Source of the DNA: an uncultured Clostridia bacterium | GTDB lineage: Bacteria > Bacillota > Clostridia > Christensenellales > Borkfalkiaceae | Assembly: GCA_947627125.1 (NCBI GenBank) | Contig: CANQUY010000088.1 | Coordinates: 1-7,319 of the forward strand | DNA: 7,319 nt | Direction: 5' to 3' | Part shown: piece by piece, positions 4,542-7,319 of the stretch | How positions within the stretch are numbered: the stretch's first letter is position 1 | How the letters are laid out: the number at the start of each line of letters is the position of its first letter | Made by a program: the position numbers and the translations under genes | The notes under the pieces: model-generated | The model's input: the letters and a program-made list of their open reading frames with translations, nothing else | The model's database searches: none | Told to the model about the DNA's origin: nothing

Positions 4542-5535
4542 GTTCCACCCCGAATGCGCGGTGCATTCTGTTGCGCACGCCCGCCATCACGCCGCCCTTT
4601 TCCTTGGGTTCGATGCCGATGAGGAGGGTCGCCCTCTTTTCCCCCTTGCGGAGAAGGTCATAAAGACGCTGCGCCATGACTTCGCCCGTCCCGCCCAAAT
4701 CGAGCGTGCGGAACCCGTGCAGTAAGGCGCAGACATCGCTCTCGCAGAGAAAACAGGGAGTTTCTCCCTCTTTTTCTGCCTCACTATAGAGCGAAATGGC
4801 CTCGCCGAGTTGGTTTTCGTTGAAAAACGCCGTCTTACAGCGGGGAGAATAGTGCTTATACGCCATGCCGGGGCTCTTGGGTTTTTCTCCCTTTTGGGCA
4901 TGGTAGACGCCGCACTCCCCCGCGACGGAGGCGATCATCTCCCGCGTCACGAGGCCCTCCCGCAAGATTTGGGGAACTTCCCCCGTGCAGTCCAAAACCG
5001 TGCTTTCGATCCCGCCGCTGCAGACCCCGCCGTCGAGAATGAGCGGGATCTTGCCGTTAAAATCGTCATAAACGTGCCGTGCGGTGACGGGCGAAACGTG
5101 CTTGGAGAGGTTCGCGCTCGGGGCGGCAATGGGTAAGTTGACGCACTTCAAAAATTCCTGTGCGGTCGGCGAGGACGGCACGCGGATGGCGAGGGTGTTG
5201 AGCCCGCAGGAAACATATTTTGAAACTTTCCCCGTGGACGGATACACCATTGTGAGCGGCCCGGGGAGAAAGGCTGTGCGGAGCGCCGCCGCGTAGGGCG
5301 GTTCGCTATCAATGAGGTGCGAAATATCGTACTCCCGATGCACATGGACGATGAGCGGATTGTCGGAAGGTCTACCCTTGAGTTCAAAAATCTTGAGAAC
5401 GGCCTCGTCCGAAAGGGCGTTCGCGCCCAAACCGTACACCGTTTCGGTGTGGAAAGCGACGGTTTCCCCCTCTTCGATATATCTCTTTGCGAGTTCAAGC
5501 CATCCGCGCGAACAGCTTAAAATTTGCGTTTCCAT
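4522..5535 (-). CDS. sua5: L-threonylcarbamoyladenylate synthase, Sua5 type
   Basis: This 337-residue enzyme makes threonylcarbamoyl-AMP from threonine, bicarbonate and ATP, the first step of the universal t6A37 tRNA modification. The N-terminal YrdC/Sua5 domain (about 8-200) shows TETVYGLGANAL, the signature KGRPSDNPLIVHV (Lys53, Arg55, Asn59), LPGPLT, RVPSSP, APSANLS, SPVTARHV and GGIESTVLDCTG. The linker SPGMAYKHYSP (221-231) leads to the C-terminal Sua5 domain (about 232-330). This closes with GGVMAGVRNRMHRAFG, so it is the long form rather than TsaC. One oddity is FHTETVYG, where the usual signature has Pro (FPTETVYG): His29 replaces it. The ATG at 5535 is 1 nt after the dnaB stop (TGATATG), indicating coupling; the ribosome binding site is poor. 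The longer in-frame extension to 5748 is antisense-like Arg/Ser sequence inside dnaB and is not used. The stop overlaps ywlE by 20 nt. Confidence 0.96.
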   Translation of the reverse strand: METQILSCSRGWLELAKRYIEEGETVAFHTETVYGLGANALSDEAVLKIFELKGRPSDNPLIVHVHREYDISHLIDSEPPYAAALRTAFLPGPLTMVYPSTGKVSKYVSCGLNTLAIRVPSSPTAQEFLKCVNLPIAAPSANLSKHVSPVTARHVYDDFNGKIPLILDGGVCSGGIESTVLDCTGEVPQILREGLVTREMIASVAGECGVYHAQKGEKPKSPGMAYKHYSPRCKTAFFNENQLGEAISLYSEAEKEGETPCFLCESDVCALLHGFRTLDLGGTGEVMAQRLYDLLRKGEKRATLLIGIEPKEKGGVMAGVRNRMHRAFGVEHGTEEN

Positions 5536-5536
5536 A

Positions 5537-6985
5537 TCAATCGTCCATGGGGATCCCGCTCTCTCCCCCGAACGCCTCTTCGGCAGTGGGATTTTCGCCG
5601 AAATCGGGCTTCTTCCTGTATTCGGGCGGCTCCTCGGGTTCCCCCTGCGCCTCCACGTCGACAAACTTTGTCTGTTCGCCGAGGAAGCGGAGCTGGATGC
5701 GCCCCGTTTCGCCGTTTCTGTGCTTGGCAATGACGAGTTCCGCCGCACCCTTGACGATCTTGCCCTTGGCGAGTTCCTCGGGCGTTGCGCCGACGTCGGG
5801 ACGGTTGATGAACATGACGATATCGGCGTCCTGCTCGATCGCGCCCGACTCCCTCAGGTCGGAGAGCTGGGCCTCCTTGGTCTGAATGCGGCGGAGCTGC
5901 GAGAGGGCAATGACGGGAACGTTGAGTTCCTTGGCCATGATCTTGAGGTCGCGGGTGATGGATGCGATCTCCTGCTGGCGGTTTTCGGGGCTCGATTTGC
6001 CCTTTTCCTCCCCGCCCATGAGCTGGATATAGTCGATCATGATGAGGTCGATCCCTCCTTCGGCAGACGCAAGGCGGCGGCACTTGGAGAGGATCTCGGC
6101 GGGCGTCACGCGGGAGCTGTCGTCGATGAAGAGCTTGCTCTGCCTCAGTTTATCGCTCGCGCGCATGATATTTTTCCAATCTTTGCCGTTGAGTTTGCCC
6201 GAGAGCGCGTTCGACATGCTCACGCCCGCATATGCGCAGAGGAGCCTCTGCACGATCTGGACGCGGGGCATTTCGAGAGAAAAGACCGCCGCGACTTTGC
6301 CCTTTCTGAGGCAGGCGTTCTCCACGATATTCATTGCGAGGGACGTCTTGCCCATGCCGGGGCGGGCGGCAATGACGATGAGGTCGGACTTCTGTAATCC
6401 ATTCGTGATCCTGTCCAGATGGCGGAACCCCGTTTCGAGGCCGCGGCAGGAGGAAGGATCGTTCTGGATCATCTCGAACTTGGAGATGACCTCTTCGATG
6501 ACGTCGCCGTCCGCAAGACCCTCGAGCGAGCCAGAATCCTCCCGCTTAGAGATATCATACACGAGCTTTTCGGCAAAGGAAATGGCGTCGCGCTCCTCGG
6601 GGCTCTTCGCGCTGTTCTCCGCAATGTCGGCTGCGGCGCGGATGAGAAAGCGGTTGACGGAATCCCGCCGCACGATCTCTAAGTACTGCTTATAATTTGC
6701 GGCAGAGGGAACGAGGGCGGAGAGCTCGGTGATATTTTGGAGCCCGCCCGCGCGTTCGAGCTTCCCCTCGCGGTCGAGCTCGTCGGTGAGCGTGACGACA
6801 TCCACCGTCTTGTGTCCCGCATAGATCGCTTTCATCGCGGCGAGTATAAGACGGTGAGCCTCATCGTAAAAGTCCTCCTCGTTCAGGCGTTCTAAGAGGT
6901 CGGATTGGATGCTCTCGTCGAGGAGCACGCATCCGAGGAGCGCACGCTCCGCATCCATATTGTGCGGCATCTGATTGTTCGGCAT
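5537..6985 (-). CDS. dnaB: Replicative DNA helicase DnaB
   Basis: This 482-residue hexameric 5'-3' helicase of the replication fork (called DnaC in B. subtilis) has an N-terminal DnaB domain (about 6-108) beginning MDAERALLGCVL. A linker helix region follows, then the RecA-like ATPase domain (about 180-445). Motifs seen: Walker A AARPGMGKTS (Lys213), SLEMP, Walker B LIMIDYIQLM (314-323, Asp318), ALSQLRR, LSDLRESGAIEQDADIV (374-390) and the arginine-finger segment KHRNGETG (421-428). The tail (about 446-482) is acidic, Pro/Glu/Gly-rich and probably disordered. The loop between SQL and LSDLRES is about four residues shorter than in the common SQLSRxVExR form, and this loop contacts DNA. The ATG at 6985 has AGAGGT a few nt upstream; an alternative ATG five codons later (MPHNMDAERA) is possible. 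It is first of the tight dnaB-sua5-ywlE cluster; no intein is present. Confidence 0.98.
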   Translation of the reverse strand: MPNNQMPHNMDAERALLGCVLLDESIQSDLLERLNEEDFYDEAHRLILAAMKAIYAGHKTVDVVTLTDELDREGKLERAGGLQNITELSALVPSAANYKQYLEIVRRDSVNRFLIRAAADIAENSAKSPEERDAISFAEKLVYDISKREDSGSLEGLADGDVIEEVISKFEMIQNDPSSCRGLETGFRHLDRITNGLQKSDLIVIAARPGMGKTSLAMNIVENACLRKGKVAAVFSLEMPRVQIVQRLLCAYAGVSMSNALSGKLNGKDWKNIMRASDKLRQSKLFIDDSSRVTPAEILSKCRRLASAEGGIDLIMIDYIQLMGGEEKGKSSPENRQQEIASITRDLKIMAKELNVPVIALSQLRRIQTKEAQLSDLRESGAIEQDADIVMFINRPDVGATPEELAKGKIVKGAAELVIAKHRNGETGRIQLRFLGEQTKFVDVEAQGEPEEPPEYRKKPDFGENPTAEEAFGGESGIPMDD

Positions 6986-7061
6986 AGGTTACCTCTGTGG
7001 GGCGATTTCTTAGGTTATGTGACGAAAAGTGGAGTTTCCCCCGCCTCCTCAAAAAGGGCTG

Positions 7062-7114
7062 AAGCCTTCCCCTTGGGGGGAAGGTGGCACGGCGTAGCCG
7101 TGACGGATGAGGGG
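7062..7114. repeat. Two-hairpin palindromic repeat (reverse copy) upstream of dnaB
   Basis: On the minus strand the element starts CCCCTCA (7114-7108). It continues with a small hairpin CACGGC-TAC-GCCGTG (7102-7088) and then a GC-rich hairpin CCTTCCCC-CCAA-GGGGAAGG (7084-7065) ending GCTT. This matches the element at 3863-3907 in leading word, order, spacing and the TAC loop, but both stems have different paired sequences. It lies in the presumed dnaB leader; in that orientation it is followed by CTTTTTG about 8 nt beyond the hairpin, too far for a classical terminator. Confidence 0.65.
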
Positions 7115-7140
7115 AAAATGTTGGGCGTGATTGAGAATGT

Positions 7141-7166
7141 CCCCGCCCCCCTACCCCCCCCTCCCC
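7141..7166 (-). other. G-quadruplex-forming motif upstream of dnaB
   Basis: The minus strand carries four G runs of 4, 8, 6 and 4 bases, separated by only A, TA and C. This meets the strictest G4 consensus (four tetrads, loops of 1-2 nt). The complementary C-rich plus strand could form an i-motif. It is 156-181 nt before the dnaB start on the strand that would be transcribed as RNA, if transcription enters from the upstream gene or a promoter beyond it. Confidence 0.75.
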
Positions 7167-7176
7167 AAGGAGGGGG
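7157..7176. other. GC-rich hairpin overlapping the G-quadruplex motif
   Basis: CCCCCTCC (7157-7164) pairs perfectly with GGAGGGGG (7169-7176) around the loop CCAA. On the minus strand the CCCCCTCC arm comes first and captures part of the first two G runs of the G4. Hairpin and quadruplex are therefore mutually exclusive structures. Confidence 0.7.
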
Positions 7177-7191
7177 CATGACTCCGTTCGG

Positions 7192-7206
7192 GCCCTCCCA
7201 AAGGGC
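7192..7206 (-). other. Small hairpin just after the upstream gene's stop
   Basis: GCCCT (7192-7196) and AGGGC (7202-7206) form a 5-bp stem with a 5-nt loop, 10 nt after the TAA of the truncated gene at the right edge. No T-run follows on the minus strand, so terminator function is unproven. Confidence 0.35.
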
Positions 7207-7216
7207 ATTGGGGGGG

Positions 7217-7319
7217 TTAGTCGAGGGACTCGAACTGTTTCAAGGCGTCCTCAAATTCTTCCATGGCGGCCGCAAATGTTTCCTCTTTGGTGAGGTCTGC
7301 GCCTGCGATCTTCAGAAGG
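7217..7319 (-). CDS. C-terminal fragment of an unrecognised protein
   Basis: An open minus-strand frame enters from the right edge and ends in TAA (7219-7217). The last 33 residues include KIAGADLTKEE followed by an acidic helix-like tail (MEEFEDALKQFESLD). I do not recognise the family; it is not the C-terminus of ribosomal protein L9, which often precedes dnaB in Bacillota. The composition (Glu/Asp/Ala/Leu/Lys with regular hydrophobic spacing) fits a real amphipathic C-terminal helix rather than chance antisense sequence. It is in the same orientation as everything else and 231 nt upstream of dnaB. Confidence 0.6.
   Translation of the reverse strand, partial: LLKIAGADLTKEETFAAAMEEFEDALKQFESLD

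Noticed and set aside
4059..4622. 187-residue open frame on the plus strand
   Set aside because: Antisense to ywlE and the end of sua5, with no family resemblance.
5312..6397. 361-residue open frame on the plus strand
   Set aside because: It is antisense to dnaB and the start of sua5; all recognisable motifs are on the minus strand.
7051..7084. GC-rich hairpin followed by CTTTTTG as a terminator for the upstream gene
   Set aside because: The T stretch is about 8 nt away from the stem and interrupted, and the hairpin belongs to a repeat family.

Overview
This window looks like chromosomal DNA from a GC-rich member of the Bacillota, most likely an uncultured Clostridia-type gut organism. The reasons are the AGGAGG-type ribosome binding sites, the family content (YwlE-type arginine phosphatase, DUF1538/PII pair, DnaB with its usual Gram-positive motifs) and the dense palindromic intergenic repeats. 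The taxonomy is an inference. Every gene I can support lies on the minus strand, so the biological reading order runs from right to left.

Reading order: (1) the last ~33 codons of an unrecognised gene (7217-7319). (2) A 231-bp gap holding several hairpins, a copy of a two-hairpin repeat and a very strong G-quadruplex motif in the transcribed-sense strand. (3) A tight housekeeping cluster: dnaB (replicative helicase), sua5 (threonylcarbamoyl-AMP synthase for tRNA t6A) and ywlE (low-molecular-weight phosphatase of the protein-arginine-phosphatase type), with a 1-nt gap and then a 20-nt overlap. (4) A 430-bp gap (3638-4067) filled with inverted-repeat modules, with a perfect TATAAT close to the next gene. 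(5) A second tight cluster: rpiB, a 511-residue DUF1538 membrane protein, a 270-residue double-PII protein and an S51 (peptidase E-like) hydrolase, with spacings of 18 nt, 1 nt and an 8-nt overlap. (6) A tRNA-Leu(CAG) whose 3' end runs off the left edge.

The order sua5 - ywlE - rpiB recalls ywlC-ywlE-ywlF of Bacillus subtilis, so the two clusters are probably an ancestral neighbourhood later split by repeats. The most interesting protein system is the DUF1538/PII pair. The membrane protein contains two homologous halves in one chain, and its translationally coupled partner contains two PII-like domains in one chain. This suggests a transporter or antiporter gated by a PII-type sensor, both in duplicated-and-fused form. 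The most interesting non-coding features are the repeat modules whose closing stems differ between copies but stay paired, and the G-quadruplex upstream of dnaB that overlaps a competing hairpin.
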